Shown: positions 43,711 to 53,727, counted from the first letter of the stretch. The stretch is 64,000 bases of DNA from Pseudoduganella dura (GCF_009727155.1 NZ_WNWM01000002.1:6696001-6760000); one strand, 5' to 3'. A program made the numbers and translations. Notes: generated from the letters alone by a model not told the origin.

Positions 43711-46056
43711 TTGAGCAATCTTCCTTCCTGGCTGAACCGCCGCAACGCCGTGTTCGGCCTGATCGCCGCCGCTGCCGCCGGTCTTCTCGCCACTCTCGCC
43801 CTGCTGGGCTATCTGTTCCTGATCGTGCGGCCGCGCCTGCCCGCGCTCGACGCCGTGATCGACTACAAGCCGAAGATACCGCTGCGCGTGTACACCGCCG
43901 ACAAGGTGCTGATCGGCGAATTCGGCGAGGAGCACCGCGATTTCGTGCCGGTGAAACAGATTCCGGACATGATGAAGAAAGCCGTGCTCGCGATCGAGGA
44001 CACGCGCTTCTACGAACACGGCGGCGTGGACTGGCTGCGCGTGCCGGGCTCGATCAAGTCCAACCTGTCGGGCAGCTTCCGCCAGGGCGGATCGACGATC
44101 TCGATGCAGGTTGCCCGCAACTTCTACCTGACGCGCGAGAAGGTCATTTCCCGCAAGCTCAACGAAGTGATGCTGGCCTACAAGATCGAGGATGCGCTGT
44201 CGAAGGACGACATCCTCGAGCTGTACATGAACCAGATCTACCTGGGCCAGCGCACGTTCGGATTCGGCGCGGCCGCGCAGACCTACTTCGACAAGCCGCT
44301 GAAGGAGCTGTCCATCGCGGAAATCGCCATGCTGGCCGGTTTGCCCAAGAATCCGGCGCGCCACAACCCGATCACCAATTTCAAGCGCGCCAAGGTACGC
44401 CAGCAGGTCGTGCTGCGCCGGCTGCTCGACGTGGGCTACATCACCGACGCCCAGTATGAAAAAGCCCGCAACGAAACGCTGCGCATCAGCCGCAAGGGCC
44501 AGCAATTCGATACCCATGCCGAATACGTGGCCGAACTGGCGCGCCAGGCCGCCTACGACGAATACAAGGAAGAGACCTATACGCGCGGCATCGTGGTGCG
44601 CACCACGATCCTGAGCGCCGACCAGGATGCGGCCTATGAGGCGGTGCGCCGCAACGTCATCGCCTACGACCAGCGGCACGGGTACCGCGGGCCCGAGGCA
44701 TTCATCATGCTGCCGGAAGATGACGCGGAACGCGAGGAGGAGATCGACCGCGCGCTGTCGGCCCGGCCGGCCAGCGACGGCCTGATCCCGGCGGTCGTGC
44801 TGTCGGCCAGCACCCGCGAAGTGCGCGCCGAAACGGCCGACGGCGACGACGTGACGATCACCGGCGACGGCCTGAAGCTGGCCGCATCGGCGCTGTCGTC
44901 GAAGGCGAAAGAAGGGGTGCGCATCCGTCCCGGCGCGGTAATCCGCGTGGCGAAAGGCAAAAGGAACTGGGCGATCACGCAGGTGCCGCAGGTGGCGGCG
45001 GCATTCGTGTCGATCGACCCGGTCAGCGGCGCCTACCGCTCCCTGGTCGGCGGCTTCGACTACAACCTGCAGAAATTCAACCACGTATCGCAGGCGTGGC
45101 GCCAGCCCGGTTCGGCCATCAAGCCGTTCGTCTATTCGGCGGCGGTCGAAAAGGGTTACGGCCCGGCCACGCTGATCGGCGACGTACCGCTCGAACTGCC
45201 CGGCGGCGCCAACGGCGAGCCGTGGCGCCCGCAGAACGACGACTTCGTGTTCGACGGCCCGATCTCGATGCGCGTGTCGCTGGCCAAGTCGAAGAACGTG
45301 CCTTCGGTGCGCATCCTGCGCGCCGTCACGGTGCCGTATGCGCACGACTTCCTGGGCCGCTTCGGTCTCGACCTGACGCGCCATCCGGAAAACCTGACGA
45401 TGGCGCTGGGCACCGGCGCCGTCACGCCGCTGCAGATGGCCCGTGCCTACGCCGTGTTCGCGAACGGCGGCTACCGCGTGCAGCCCTACCTGATCGCCAG
45501 CGTCGAGGACGCGAACGGCAATGTGCTGCGTGCCGCGAAACGGCCGGCCCAGCCGGACGAATCGGCCCGCGTGCTCGACGCGCGCAACGCCTTCATCATG
45601 GACAGCATGCTGCACGAAGTGGCGCGCACCGGCACCGGCGCGGCGGCGGTGCAGCGGATCGGCCGACCCGACATCGCCGGCAAGACCGGCACCACCAGCG
45701 ATGCGTTCGACGGCTGGTTCGGCGGCTACGGCGGCGGCATCGTGGCCGTGGCGTGGATGGGCTACGACGAGCCGAAGTCGCTGGGCGGCCGCGAATTCGG
45801 CTCCACGCTGGCGCTGCCGATCTGGATCGACTACATGCGCACCGCGCTGGCCGGGCGACCCATCGTCGAGCGGCCGGTACCCGAGGGTGTGGTGCAGGTG
45901 AACGACGACTGGGTGTATGAAGAATATGCGAACGATCCGGCCGTGCGCACGATCGACATCGAACCGGGCATGCCCGATGGCGCGGACCCGATTGATCCGG
46001 CCGACGCCGCGGAGCCGGCGCCGCCCGAGCCGGCGCCGTCACCCTATGTAAACTGA
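43711..46056 (+). CDS. mrcA: Penicillin-binding protein 1A, bifunctional
   Basis: A 781-residue class A PBP that polymerises and cross-links peptidoglycan. One N-terminal membrane helix (about 15-38) is followed by the GT51 glycosyltransferase: EDTRFYEHGGVDW, GGSTISMQVARNFYL. An OB-like insert lies in the middle, and the transpeptidase has SxxK in PGSAIKPFVY, SKN in LAKSKNVPSVR and KTGTT in IAGKTGTTSDAFDGWF. The C terminus is acidic and Pro-rich. Start TTG 43711 is chosen because upstream in-frame ATGs overlap or precede the TATAAT box. Length is normal. Confidence 0.93.
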   Translation: MSNLPSWLNRRNAVFGLIAAAAAGLLATLALLGYLFLIVRPRLPALDAVIDYKPKIPLRVYTADKVLIGEFGEEHRDFVPVKQIPDMMKKAVLAIEDTRFYEHGGVDWLRVPGSIKSNLSGSFRQGGSTISMQVARNFYLTREKVISRKLNEVMLAYKIEDALSKDDILELYMNQIYLGQRTFGFGAAAQTYFDKPLKELSIAEIAMLAGLPKNPARHNPITNFKRAKVRQQVVLRRLLDVGYITDAQYEKARNETLRISRKGQQFDTHAEYVAELARQAAYDEYKEETYTRGIVVRTTILSADQDAAYEAVRRNVIAYDQRHGYRGPEAFIMLPEDDAEREEEIDRALSARPASDGLIPAVVLSASTREVRAETADGDDVTITGDGLKLAASALSSKAKEGVRIRPGAVIRVAKGKRNWAITQVPQVAAAFVSIDPVSGAYRSLVGGFDYNLQKFNHVSQAWRQPGSAIKPFVYSAAVEKGYGPATLIGDVPLELPGGANGEPWRPQNDDFVFDGPISMRVSLAKSKNVPSVRILRAVTVPYAHDFLGRFGLDLTRHPENLTMALGTGAVTPLQMARAYAVFANGGYRVQPYLIASVEDANGNVLRAAKRPAQPDESARVLDARNAFIMDSMLHEVARTGTGAAAVQRIGRPDIAGKTGTTSDAFDGWFGGYGGGIVAVAWMGYDEPKSLGGREFGSTLALPIWIDYMRTALAGRPIVERPVPEGVVQVNDDWVYEEYANDPAVRTIDIEPGMPDGADPIDPADAAEPAPPEPAPSPYVN

Positions 46057-46084
46057 CGTATCGATCTTCACCACGGGAGTCATC

Positions 46085-46912
46085 TTGGGCAGCTGGAAGC
46101 AGTTATCGCCGTCGCAGTACCACGCGCTCGGCATGGGCGTCGCATTCGGCATGACCGACGTGGGCATGGTACGCGTCTCGAACCAGGACAATTTTCATAT
46201 AGCTCCCGAACTCGGCCTGCTGGCCGTGGCCGACGGCATGGGCGGCCACGCGGGCGGCGAGATCGCCAGCGCCGACGCCATCACGCTGCTGTGCGGCTTC
46301 ATCGCCGCCGCATCCGCCCGGGATGGCGCCTTCGATCCCGCCGCCGACCCCGATGCCACGTGGGCCGGCGCCACGACGAAAGCCATGGTCACCGTGCACG
46401 ACGCCGTCGCATTCGCCAACGCGCGGATCTACGAAGCCAATGTCGCGCGCAACCGGGCCGACGGCATGGGCATGGGCACGACGCTGACCGGCATGTGGCA
46501 GCCCGCGCCACACGGCCCGGCCTTCATCTTCCACGTCGGCGACAGCCGGCTGTATTGCTGGCGCGGCGGCAAGCTGGAACAGCTGACCCGCGACCAGACG
46601 CTGTACCAGCAGGCGCTCGACGTGGGCGCACCGGGGCCGCTGCCGCCGCGCAACCTGCTGTTGCAGGCGATCGGCCCGACCGCCGCCGTCGACCCGCAGC
46701 TGACGGCGCGGGTGCTGGCGCCGGGCGATGTCTACCTGCTGTGCAGCGACGGCCTGTACGGCGATTCGGACGAGGCCGCGATCGCGGCGATCGTTTCCCG
46801 CGCCCGCGACGACAATCTCGATGCCTGCTGCGCCGAGCTCGTGGCGATGGCCAGGCGCGACGGCGGCCGGGACAACATTACCGCGCTGCTGCTGCGCTGC
46901 CGCGCCGGATAG
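46085..46912 (+). CDS. PP2C-type serine/threonine phosphatase
   Basis: A 275-residue metal-dependent phosphatase. PP2C motifs are complete: VRVSNQDNF, AVADGMGGHAGGE, FHVGDSRLY, LCSDGLYGD and GGRDNITALLLR. The TTG at 46085 is preceded by GGGAG (46074-46078) at good spacing; ATG 46133 is the alternative but would cut close to the first motif. It begins 28 bases after mrcA, so it may be co-transcribed. No partner kinase gene is in view. Confidence 0.88.
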   Translation: MGSWKQLSPSQYHALGMGVAFGMTDVGMVRVSNQDNFHIAPELGLLAVADGMGGHAGGEIASADAITLLCGFIAAASARDGAFDPAADPDATWAGATTKAMVTVHDAVAFANARIYEANVARNRADGMGMGTTLTGMWQPAPHGPAFIFHVGDSRLYCWRGGKLEQLTRDQTLYQQALDVGAPGPLPPRNLLLQAIGPTAAVDPQLTARVLAPGDVYLLCSDGLYGDSDEAAIAAIVSRARDDNLDACCAELVAMARRDGGRDNITALLLRCRAG

Positions 46913-47155
46913 TCCCGCCCGCGAGAACCGGCGGTACCAGCGCAGCCACAACGTGCGGCCGGTCATGAAAAATCTGTTGTCCGCGGCATTGCAACGGTGT
47001 CAGAATCGTTCAAGGTTATTGCTTTTGGACACTACCAAAGCGATAGCATGGCACCGCGCCAGCGTGCGGAAACGCGCCGGCCGCCACGGGTCGCGCCTCG
47101 ACGCGCGCCGCATATCTGCCTTGAAATCCGATCAATACCACGATGGGGGCATGTC

Positions 47156-49183
47156 ATGGCGACGGTTTCATCATCTGAAGGCGCGGCCGTTCCCAGCCGG
47201 ACGGTATTGCTTTGGCTGGCAGCGCTGCTGGTCGCCTGGCTGTCCGGGATCGAACCGACGTGGCGCAAGGTACACGACGTGGCAGGCCGTTTCGCGACCG
47301 TCAACCTGCAACGCCAGGAGGCCGACCGACAGGTCGCGGCAGCGCAAAACCTGGTGGAAGCGGAAAAAGTGGCGCTGCTCGAACTGGAATCGTTCGAGCG
47401 GGCGTACCCCACCCCGGAGAGGCGCGATGCGGAACGTGCAACGCTGTACAGGGGCTTCGTGAAAACCTGGGATATCTTCGGCGGCGGCAGGCTGGCCGAA
47501 TCGTGCAACCCGGCCAGGCCATGCCAGTGCCGGCTGCCGCCGAAAGTGGCCGGCGACATCCGGGAGGTGACTGTCCACATCCCGAACCTGGCGGGCGCCA
47601 CAAGCGCGATAAAGCGTGCAAGGGCGATTGCCGGCAGCAACCTGGAGAGCGCGTTCGACCGGCTCCACAATTTCTGTGTTGCCGAAATCCGGCTCGACCA
47701 AAAAACCGACAGGAAGCAGCAGGTTCTCCGCGAGCGCCAGGCGGAGATACTGAAAGACGGCGAGGCCGCCTACAGGATCGCGTTGGCCGATGCCAGGACA
47801 CACGCGGCGAAGCTGGTCACGGACGCCGATGTCAGCTTCGAACTGCTGGGACTGAAATTCCGGGCGACACCGCTGCTCGCGCCGGTTCTCTGGGGCGGAT
47901 TCGCCATTGCATGGCTCATCGCCGCCCGGAGCGAAGCCGTTGCGGCCTGGACAACGCCAGCCGCCGGGAACGAGCAGGCGCGTCACCGCGCCGGCGGCGT
48001 ATTCGCGCCCCTCGCCGTGCTGGCATGGGCGATGCTCTTGCGGGTTGCATGGACAGGCATCGCGATCACGGCATACCAGGGCGCAATGACATGGCGGGCA
48101 CTGGCCGCCATTGCCCTGTGCCTGCTGCTGCTGGCCGGCGCATGGCTCGTCACCCTGCTGCTTTCCATGTCTTTCACGCCAGGTACCGCCGCCGTGCAGC
48201 CGGCCGCCGGGGCAAAGCCGGCGATTTTCGCATTCCTGGCGGGCGCAGGGGCATGCGCCGTCGCCTTCTGGCTGCCAGGCCATGTTCTGCGAGCGGCCCA
48301 TGGCGCATTGCCGATAGTCGTCGTGATCGGAAGCGTGCCTCTGCTGCTTGCCACGCAGTCATGGCTGCGCGGGCTGCCGGCCGGTACGGCCCAGGGCATC
48401 ACGGGGCGGCGCGCCGTACTGGGCGGCGCCATCGCCGCGGGTCTCGCGGGCATCTTCTGGATGGTGCACGGCAGTACCCCTGCGCAGGCGAATGCAAGGC
48501 GCGAGCCCCGCTTCCCGCGCCGGAAAGCGAGTGCGCCAACACTGAAACGGCCCGGGTTCTACCGGAAGGCCGAGGCAAGGACCGGTGCCGCGGTGCTGCA
48601 TTATGTCAACGGGCAGGGACGAAGCGGAAAAGGCGGCGCGATTCCCAGGCAGCTCTCCGCTTCGGCGGTGCCGCCGTACAAATGGCTGCGCGGCGCGAAA
48701 GGCGCCGATTTTCCGTCATGGCTCGTCGACGTGGCGGATCCGGAAAGCCCCGCCAGCGAACGCGCGACGCTGGCCGGAACGGAAAGGGCTGCCTTGTCGA
48801 CCGCGTCCTGGGCCTTCGAGCAGGCGGCCTTGCGCCTGCTGGCGAAGGATGGCAACCGGCAGGCCCGAGTGTTGCCGGCGTGCGAACTTCTGTTGAACGG
48901 CATCCGCCACGATATCGCTTTCAAGCATCGCCATAGCAAGCTGCGCAAGAGAAGTTCGCCAAGTTTCCGCCTGTACGATCTTGCGGCCGGACTGGCGGTC
49001 AGATATGATCATCCGCAGGTCCTGCAAGAGCTTACCTTGCGCATCGAACAGGCCGGCCATGCCCTCCTCTTCCGGTCTCGCATCAGGAAATGGGAAGATC
49101 GGGGCAGTTCGTGGCACCGGCGCTGGCGCAAGCGCAATGTCCCAATTACCTGGCATTCCGATCAAACGGCAACGGTCTTCTAA
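47156..49183 (+). CDS. Orphan polytopic membrane protein with internal twin-arginine-like segment
   Basis: A 675-residue protein that I cannot assign to a family. One helix at 16-33 is followed by a coiled-coil-like stretch (about 45-80), a Cys cluster (C117, C123, C125) and a second helical region (about 180-225). Six more hydrophobic helices lie at about 238-256, 282-305, 315-338, 356-378, 384-402 and 420-437. The last has GRRAVLGG at 417-424 and TPAQANA at 441-447, a layout like a Tat signal inside the protein. The C-terminal 230 residues are soluble and very basic. ATG 47156 is preceded by GGGGG. A tRNA-like 3' fragment begins 28 bases after its stop. Confidence 0.65.
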   Translation: MATVSSSEGAAVPSRTVLLWLAALLVAWLSGIEPTWRKVHDVAGRFATVNLQRQEADRQVAAAQNLVEAEKVALLELESFERAYPTPERRDAERATLYRGFVKTWDIFGGGRLAESCNPARPCQCRLPPKVAGDIREVTVHIPNLAGATSAIKRARAIAGSNLESAFDRLHNFCVAEIRLDQKTDRKQQVLRERQAEILKDGEAAYRIALADARTHAAKLVTDADVSFELLGLKFRATPLLAPVLWGGFAIAWLIAARSEAVAAWTTPAAGNEQARHRAGGVFAPLAVLAWAMLLRVAWTGIAITAYQGAMTWRALAAIALCLLLLAGAWLVTLLLSMSFTPGTAAVQPAAGAKPAIFAFLAGAGACAVAFWLPGHVLRAAHGALPIVVVIGSVPLLLATQSWLRGLPAGTAQGITGRRAVLGGAIAAGLAGIFWMVHGSTPAQANARREPRFPRRKASAPTLKRPGFYRKAEARTGAAVLHYVNGQGRSGKGGAIPRQLSASAVPPYKWLRGAKGADFPSWLVDVADPESPASERATLAGTERAALSTASWAFEQAALRLLAKDGNRQARVLPACELLLNGIRHDIAFKHRHSKLRKRSSPSFRLYDLAAGLAVRYDHPQVLQELTLRIEQAGHALLFRSRIRKWEDRGSSWHRRWRKRNVPITWHSDQTATVF

Positions 49184-49210
49184 CGTAAAGATATCCCCCC
49201 AGGGGAAGAC

Positions 49211-49238
49211 GAGGGTTCGAATCCCTCCCGACGCCACC
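49211..49238 (+). tRNA. 3' fragment of a tRNA or tmRNA (T-arm and acceptor end)
   Basis: GAGGG-TTCGAAT-CCCTC (49211-49227) is a perfect 5-bp T-stem with a 7-base loop starting TTC. It is followed by CCGACGCC and ACC, like an acceptor 3' strand with the start of CCA. No matching 5' acceptor (GGCGTCG) or anticodon arm lies upstream, so this is not a whole gene. Such fragments are left when an integrative element recombines at a tRNA 3' end. Confidence 0.6.
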
Positions 49239-49317
49239 CAACGCAGGCACCGGCGCACACTCGGCGGCGGCCCCGGCGGTACGCGCCTGACGGACGACGC
49301 CGCAGCGGTGCATCGAC

Positions 49318-49323
49318 TATAAT
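49318..49323 (+). promoter_or_regulatory. -10 element of mfd
   Basis: A perfect TATAAT 51 bases before the mfd start. No strong -35 is seen. Confidence 0.5.
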
Positions 49324-49374
49324 ATTGCCTTGCCGCGCCCCTGCGGCCTTCGTTACAGTCAGCCTCCCTGCCGC

Positions 49375-52300
49375 ATGCCTTTCGACCTGACAAAAGCTCT
49401 CCCCAAACCCGGCAACCGTTTCGCGCTACCCGCGCTGTACGGTTCTTCCGACGCCTATGCGCTCGCACAGGCGGCGCTCCAGCTGAAAAGCCAGGGCCGC
49501 ATGCTGGCCATCGTGGTGGCGCAGGCCAGCGACGGCCAGCGCCTGCTCGACGAGATTCCGTGGTTCGCGCCCGAGCTGCGCTGCCACCTGCTGCCCGACT
49601 GGGAAACGCTGCCGTACGACGCGTTCTCGCCGCACCAGGACCTGGTGTCCGAACGCCTGGCCACGCTGCACGAGATCCGCAGCGGCCAGTGCGACGTGAT
49701 GCTGGTGCCGGCCACGTCCGCGCTGGTGCGCATGGCGCCGCCGTCGTTCCTGGCGGCGTACACGTTCTTCTTCAAGAAGGGCGAATCGCTCGACGAGGCG
49801 AAGCTGAAGGCCCAGCTCACATTGGCCGGCTATACGCACGTGACCCAGGTGATGTCGCCCGGCGAATATTCGGTACGGGGCGGCCTGATCGACCTGTTCC
49901 CGATGGGTTCCGCGCTGCCCTACCGGCTGGACCTGTTCGGCGACACCATCGAAACCATCCGCACGTTCGACGCCGATACGCAGCGCTCGCTGTACCCGGT
50001 GAACGAGGTGCGGCTGCTGCCGGGCCGCGAATTCCCGATGGACGAGGCGGCGCGCACCACGTTCCGCAACCGCTGGCGCGAGACATTCGAAGGCGACCCT
50101 TCCCGCTCGGTGGTCTACAAGGACATCAAGAGCGGTATCGCTTCGGCCGGCATCGAGTATTACCTGCCGCTGTTCTTCGAAGAGACGGCCACGCTGTTCG
50201 ACTACCTGCCCGATGGCGCGGACAGCGCCGCGCTGGCGCTGGTGGGCGATATCGACGGCGCGATCCGCCGTTTCTGGAACGATACCGAGAGCCGCTACAA
50301 GTTCCTGAAAGCGGACCGCGAGCGCCCGATCCTGCCGCCGGAAGCGATCTTCCTGCGCGACGAGGCATTCTTCACGCTGGCAAAGGCCCATGCGCGGCTC
50401 ACGATCGGCAAGAGCCCCGACGGCGAGCCGTCCGAACTGTCGGCGCCGATCCCGAACGTGGCCGTCAATCGCCACCTGGACGATCCGCTGGCTAACCTGC
50501 GCGCCTACGCGCTGCGCCCGGACCTGCGCGTGATGATCTGCGCCGATTCGAACGGGCGCCGCGAAACGCTGCAGCAGTACTTTGCCGAGTTCGACCTGCA
50601 TCCCGCGCTGGTCGACGGCTATGCGGGATTCATCGCGTCGCACGACCGCTTCGTGCTGGGCGTGGCGCCGTTGCAGGCCGGCTTCGAACTGCGCGCCGGC
50701 GAGACGCTGGTGTTCGTCACGGAAACCGAGCTGTACGCCGGCTCCGGGCGCCGCGTGGGCAAGAAGAAGCAGGAAGCCGTCACGCAGGTCGAGTCGATGG
50801 TGCGCGACCTGTCGGAGCTGAAGATCGGCGACCCGGTGGTGCACATCAACCACGGCATCGGCCGCTACATGGGCCTGATCAGCATGGACCTGGGCGAAGG
50901 CGAGACCGAGTTCCTGCACCTGGAATACGCGAAGGACACCAAGCTGTACGTGCCCGTGTCGCAGCTGCACGTGATCTCGCGCTACTCCGGCAGCGCGCCG
51001 GAAGACGCGCCGCTGCATTCGCTCGGTTCCGGCCAGTGGGACAAGGCCAAGCGCAAGGCGGCCGAGCAGGTGCGCGACACCGCGGCCGAGCTGCTGAACC
51101 TGTATGCGCGGCGCGCGGCGCGCCAGGGCCACGCGTTCGAATATTCGTCGAACGACTACGAACGCTTCGCCGAAAGCTTCGGCTTCGACGAGACGCCCGA
51201 CCAGGCCGCCGCGATCCTGAACGTGATGCGCGACATGACTTCGGGCAAACCGATGGACCGCCTGGTGTGCGGCGACGTGGGCTTCGGCAAGACGGAGGTG
51301 GCGCTGCGCGCCGCGTTCATCGCAGTCATGGGCGGGCGCCAGGTGGCGATCCTGGCGCCGACCACGCTGCTGGCCGAGCAGCATGCGCAAACGTTCGCCG
51401 ACCGCTTCGCCGACTGGCCCGTGAAGATCGCGGAAATGTCGCGTTTCCGCACCGGCAAGGAGATCGCCAACGCGATCAAGGGCATGGCCGACGGCACGCT
51501 CGATATCGTGATCGGCACCCACAAGCTGCTGTCCGAGGACGTGAAATTCACGCGCCTGGGCCTGGTCATCATCGACGAGGAACACCGCTTCGGCGTGCGC
51601 CAGAAGGAAGCGCTGAAGTCCCTGCGCGCCGAGGTCGACGTGCTGACGCTGACGGCCACGCCGATTCCCCGCACACTGGGCATGGCTCTGGAAGGCCTGC
51701 GCGATTTTTCCGTGATCGCCACCGCGCCGCAAAAGCGCCTGGCCATCAAGACCTTCGTGCGCAGCGAAGGCGAATCGATCATCCGCGAAGCCATCCTGCG
51801 CGAACTGAAGCGCGGCGGGCAGGTATATTTCCTGCACAACGAGGTCGACACGATCCAGAACCGGCTGGCGCAGCTGACGGAGCTGGTGCCGGAAGCGCGC
51901 ATCGCCGTGGCGCACGGCCAGATGCACGAGCGCGACCTGGAAAAGGTGATGCGCGACTTCGTGGCGCAGCGCTACAACATCCTGCTGTGCACGACGATCA
52001 TCGAAACCGGCATCGACGTGCCCACGGCAAACACGATCATCATGCACCGGGCCGACAAGTTCGGCCTGGCGCAGCTGCACCAATTGCGCGGCCGCGTGGG
52101 CCGCTCGCACCACCAGGCCTATGCCTACCTGCTGGTGAGCGACCTGCAATCGCTGTCGAAACAGGCGCAGCGCCGGCTCGACGCGATCCAGCAGATGGAA
52201 GAACTGGGCAGCGGCTTCTACCTGGCCATGCACGACCTGGAAATCCGCGGTGCCGGCGAGGTGCTGGGCGAAAGCCAGTCCGGCGAGATGCTGGAAGTGG

Positions 52301-52821
52301 GCTTCCAGCTCTATACCGACATGCTGAACGAAGCGGTACGCGCGCTGAAGGCCGGCAAGGAGCCGGACCTGGCGGCGCCGCTGGCCACCACCACCGAGAT
52401 CAACCTGCACGTGCCGGCACTGCTGCCGGCCGATTTCTGCGGCGACGTGCACGAGCGCCTGTCGATCTACAAGCGCCTGGCCAACTGCACGTCGCAGGAA
52501 GCGATCGACGGCCTGCAGGAAGAACTGATCGACCGCTTCGGCAAGCTGCCGGAGCCGGCCAAGGCGCTGATCGAGACGCACCGGCTGCGAATTTCCGCAA
52601 AGACGGTCGGCATTGTTAAAATCGATGCCCATGGAGAGGCAGCGAACCTGCAATTCATGCCGCAACCGCCCATCGACCCGATGCGCATCATCACCCTGAT
52701 CCAGAAGCACAAGCACATCAAGCTGAACGGGCAGGACAAACTGAAGATCACCGCGAACATGCCGGACCTGGCCGCACGCGTCGCGCAGATCAAGACCGCC
52801 ATCAAACAACTGACAGCCTGA
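49375..52821 (+). CDS. mfd: Transcription-repair coupling factor Mfd
   Basis: A 1148-residue ATP-dependent translocase that removes RNA polymerase stalled at DNA damage and recruits UvrA. The UvrB-homology region covers about 1-350. The RNA-polymerase-interaction domain starts near IGDPVVHINHGIGRYMGL (about 485). The RecG-like motor has Walker A GDVGFGKTEVALRAAF, the DEEH box IIDEEHRFGVRQK and LTLTATPIPRTLGMAL. The C-terminal autoinhibitory domain completes normal length. ATG 49375 is the first in-frame ATG after the TATAAT box with family-like sequence. Its stop shares one base with the serB start. Confidence 0.97.
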   Translation: MPFDLTKALPKPGNRFALPALYGSSDAYALAQAALQLKSQGRMLAIVVAQASDGQRLLDEIPWFAPELRCHLLPDWETLPYDAFSPHQDLVSERLATLHEIRSGQCDVMLVPATSALVRMAPPSFLAAYTFFFKKGESLDEAKLKAQLTLAGYTHVTQVMSPGEYSVRGGLIDLFPMGSALPYRLDLFGDTIETIRTFDADTQRSLYPVNEVRLLPGREFPMDEAARTTFRNRWRETFEGDPSRSVVYKDIKSGIASAGIEYYLPLFFEETATLFDYLPDGADSAALALVGDIDGAIRRFWNDTESRYKFLKADRERPILPPEAIFLRDEAFFTLAKAHARLTIGKSPDGEPSELSAPIPNVAVNRHLDDPLANLRAYALRPDLRVMICADSNGRRETLQQYFAEFDLHPALVDGYAGFIASHDRFVLGVAPLQAGFELRAGETLVFVTETELYAGSGRRVGKKKQEAVTQVESMVRDLSELKIGDPVVHINHGIGRYMGLISMDLGEGETEFLHLEYAKDTKLYVPVSQLHVISRYSGSAPEDAPLHSLGSGQWDKAKRKAAEQVRDTAAELLNLYARRAARQGHAFEYSSNDYERFAESFGFDETPDQAAAILNVMRDMTSGKPMDRLVCGDVGFGKTEVALRAAFIAVMGGRQVAILAPTTLLAEQHAQTFADRFADWPVKIAEMSRFRTGKEIANAIKGMADGTLDIVIGTHKLLSEDVKFTRLGLVIIDEEHRFGVRQKEALKSLRAEVDVLTLTATPIPRTLGMALEGLRDFSVIATAPQKRLAIKTFVRSEGESIIREAILRELKRGGQVYFLHNEVDTIQNRLAQLTELVPEARIAVAHGQMHERDLEKVMRDFVAQRYNILLCTTIIETGIDVPTANTIIMHRADKFGLAQLHQLRGRVGRSHHQAYAYLLVSDLQSLSKQAQRRLDAIQQMEELGSGFYLAMHDLEIRGAGEVLGESQSGEMLEVGFQLYTDMLNEAVRALKAGKEPDLAAPLATTTEINLHVPALLPADFCGDVHERLSIYKRLANCTSQEAIDGLQEELIDRFGKLPEPAKALIETHRLRISAKTVGIVKIDAHGEAANLQFMPQPPIDPMRIITLIQKHKHIKLNGQDKLKITANMPDLAARVAQIKTAIKQLTA

Positions 52822-53687
52822 TGAACCAAGTACAAGACATCACGATGAACCTCGTCCTGCAGGGCCTGGACGACTGCTACCCCCGCCTCGAGCGCATCGC
52901 CGCCCTGGCGGCGCCGAAGCGCATCGCGCGCGTTTCCGATACCGCGCTGCGCTGCGAAGGCATCAGCTTTTCGCCCGCGCTGCGCCAGACGATCGAAGTG
53001 GCCGCCCACGCGGCCAAGCTGGACGCGACCTACATGATGGGCTCGCAGCACCTGGCCGACTACAAACTGGTGGCGATGGACATGGATTCCACGCTGATCA
53101 CGATCGAATGCATCGACGAGATCGCCGACATGCAGGGCCTGAAACCGCAGGTCGCGGCGATCACCGAGGCGGCGATGCGCGGCGAACTCGATTTCGCCGA
53201 AAGCCTGCGCCGCCGCGTGGCGCTGCTCGAAGGGCTCGATGCCTCGGCGCTGCAGCGCGTGTTCGAGGAACGCCTGCGCCTGTCGCCGGGCGCCGAACGC
53301 ATGCTGCGGGCCGTGCAGGTGGCCGGCCTGAAAACGCTGCTGGTCTCCGGCGGCTTCACCTACTTCACCGATCGCCTGAAACCCCTGCTCGGCCTCGACT
53401 TCACGCGCGCCAACGTGCTGGAAATCGTCGACGGCAAGCTCACCGGCAAGGTGCTGGGCGACATCGTCGACGCCGAGGCCAAGCGCGCCACCGTCGAGCA
53501 GGTATGCGCCACGCTGGGCATCTCGCCGAACGAGGCGATCGTGATGGGCGACGGCGCCAACGACCTGAAGATGATGGGCATCGCCGGCATGTCGGTGGCC
53601 TTCCGCGCCAAGCCCGTGGTGCGCGAGCAGGCCACCGTGGCACTGAACTACGTGGGGCTGGACGGCATCCTGAACCTGCTCGGCTGA
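52821..53687 (+). CDS. serB: Phosphoserine phosphatase
   Basis: A 288-residue HAD enzyme for the last step of serine synthesis. Motif I is AMDMDSTLITIECIDE (DxDxT), motif II is LLVSGGFTYF, and motifs III and IV are in KRATVEQ and VMGDGANDLKMMGIAGMSVAFRAKP. About 80 N-terminal residues form a partial ACT-like domain. TGATG overlap with mfd shows translational coupling. Confidence 0.95.
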   Translation: MNQVQDITMNLVLQGLDDCYPRLERIAALAAPKRIARVSDTALRCEGISFSPALRQTIEVAAHAAKLDATYMMGSQHLADYKLVAMDMDSTLITIECIDEIADMQGLKPQVAAITEAAMRGELDFAESLRRRVALLEGLDASALQRVFEERLRLSPGAERMLRAVQVAGLKTLLVSGGFTYFTDRLKPLLGLDFTRANVLEIVDGKLTGKVLGDIVDAEAKRATVEQVCATLGISPNEAIVMGDGANDLKMMGIAGMSVAFRAKPVVREQATVALNYVGLDGILNLLG

Positions 53688-53727
53688 ATGCAAACAGCCG
53701 CCGCCGGCCCCTCTCCCGGCCGGTGGA

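Noticed and set aside
49150..49240. A complete tRNA gene ending at 49238
   Set aside because: Only the T-arm and a 3' acceptor-like strand are found; there is no matching 5' acceptor, D-arm or anticodon arm upstream.
49426..52809. A minus-strand open frame of over 1100 codons opposite mfd
   Set aside because: It is an exact shadow of mfd in high-GC DNA, rich in Arg, His, Val and Gln with no domain; mfd has all its motifs.
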